5,801 nucleotides of DNA from Chloroflexota bacterium (GTDB lineage Bacteria > Chloroflexota > Dehalococcoidia > SM23-28-2 > RBG-16-64-32), in the NCBI GenBank assembly GCA_022560365.1, contig JADFTG010000003.1:1-5801 (forward strand). The letters run 5' to 3'. Below, piece by piece: positions 5,480 to 5,801 of the stretch. The translations under genes and the position numbers were made by a program. Under the pieces are notes generated by a model. It ran no database searches and was not told where the DNA came from. It was given only the letters and a program-made list of their open reading frames with translations. How positions within the stretch are numbered: position 1 is the stretch's first letter; every line of letters begins with the position of its first letter.

Positions 5480-5801
5480 CTAGCGGGGCGTCCCGGAGGC
5501 GGTCGTCTGGCGCTCGACTCTACCCGCGAAGTAGGGCATCACCAGCCGCCCGAAGCGCTCGGCCTCCTCGTCGTGCGGGTAACCGGAGAGGCAGAACTCC
5601 GTGCAGCCCAGGTCGATGAACTCCTGAATGGTGTCGGCCACCTGCTGCGGGTCGCCCACGATGGCTACGCCCGCTCCCGGCCGTACAGTGGTGAAGCCGC
5701 TCCATAGATGCTTGCCGATGCGGAAGCCTTCGGTCTGCGCCAGCTCCTTCATCCTGGTATTCGCCTGCGACTGCTCCCACATGCTGCGGGTGGCGTTTTT
5801 G
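5480..5801 (-). CDS. Luciferase-like flavin-dependent monooxygenase, SsuD-like, C-terminal part (5' end outside window)
   Basis: The frame enters from the right edge (KNATRSM before the first in-window ATG at 5782) and stops at TAG 5482-5480, leaving 106 residues. LWSGFTTVRPGAGVAIVGDP, QQVADTIQEFIDLGCTEF and LSGYPHDEEAERFG match in order the C-terminal end of SsuD, the reduced-FMN-dependent alkanesulfonate monooxygenase that releases sulfite from alkanesulfonates. The family (bacterial luciferase-like, TIM barrel) also includes enzymes acting on dimethyl sulfone-derived methanesulfonate, other organosulfur compounds and cyclic ketones, so the substrate is open. The tail ends soon after VMPYF, with GRVERQTTASGTPR. 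The missing 5' part holds the FMN- and most substrate-binding residues. It precedes the CaiB-family gene by 76 bp and may share a transcript with it. SsuD-type is likely; alkanesulfonate as substrate is unproven. Confidence 0.9.
   Translation of the reverse strand, partial: KNATRSMWEQSQANTRMKELAQTEGFRIGKHLWSGFTTVRPGAGVAIVGDPQQVADTIQEFIDLGCTEFCLSGYPHDEEAERFGRLVMPYFAGRVERQTTASGTPR

Overview
This is a GC-rich (roughly two-thirds G+C by eye), densely coding bacterial window. It has one gene tail at the left edge, five complete protein genes, and one gene running off the right edge. No rRNA, tRNA, CRISPR array, insertion sequence or phage gene is visible. The gene set fits a Chloroflexota (Dehalococcoidia/SAR202-like) bacterium: a membrane-anchored family 5 solute-binding protein, a Ctc-type L25 with an acidic tail, and an SsuD-like flavin monooxygenase next to a CaiB/BaiF racemase-type enzyme. 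That placement is an inference from gene content and style; a GC-rich actinobacterium is not excluded.

Layout: (1) 3-80, + strand, the last 25 codons of a membrane protein. (2) 106-1776, + strand, a peptide/oligopeptide-type ABC transporter substrate-binding protein with an N-terminal membrane anchor. (3) 1773-2375, - strand, a small lipoprotein of unknown function, whose stop codon overlaps that of the transporter protein by 4 bp. (4) 2376-2441, a 66-bp divergent promoter region. (5) 2442-3407, + strand, fmt (methionyl-tRNA formyltransferase), which contains a perfect 15-bp inverted repeat inside its coding sequence. (6) 3408-3459, a strong hairpin terminator between convergent genes. (7) 3460-4161, - strand, ribosomal protein L25/Ctc, with a five-copy 9-bp repeat coding for its acidic tail. 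(8) 4234-5403, - strand, a CaiB/BaiF-superfamily enzyme carrying the residue set of alpha-methylacyl-CoA racemase. (9) 5480-5801, - strand, the C-terminal part of an SsuD-like luciferase-family monooxygenase.

How the genes relate: fmt and L25 both serve translation (formylation of initiator Met-tRNA; 5S rRNA binding) but are convergent and separately promoted. The monooxygenase and the CaiB-family gene are co-directional with a 76-bp gap and could form a small catabolic unit for organosulfur, branched-chain acyl or terpenoid/steroid-like compounds; this is inference only. The substrate-binding protein presumably delivers a peptide-like solute to an ABC permease encoded elsewhere.

I found no convincing new multi-gene system. 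The items most worth checking are the long perfect hairpin inside fmt, the apparent near-leaderless divergent promoters at 2376-2441, the racemase-type active site in the CaiB-family protein, and the expandable acidic tail of L25.
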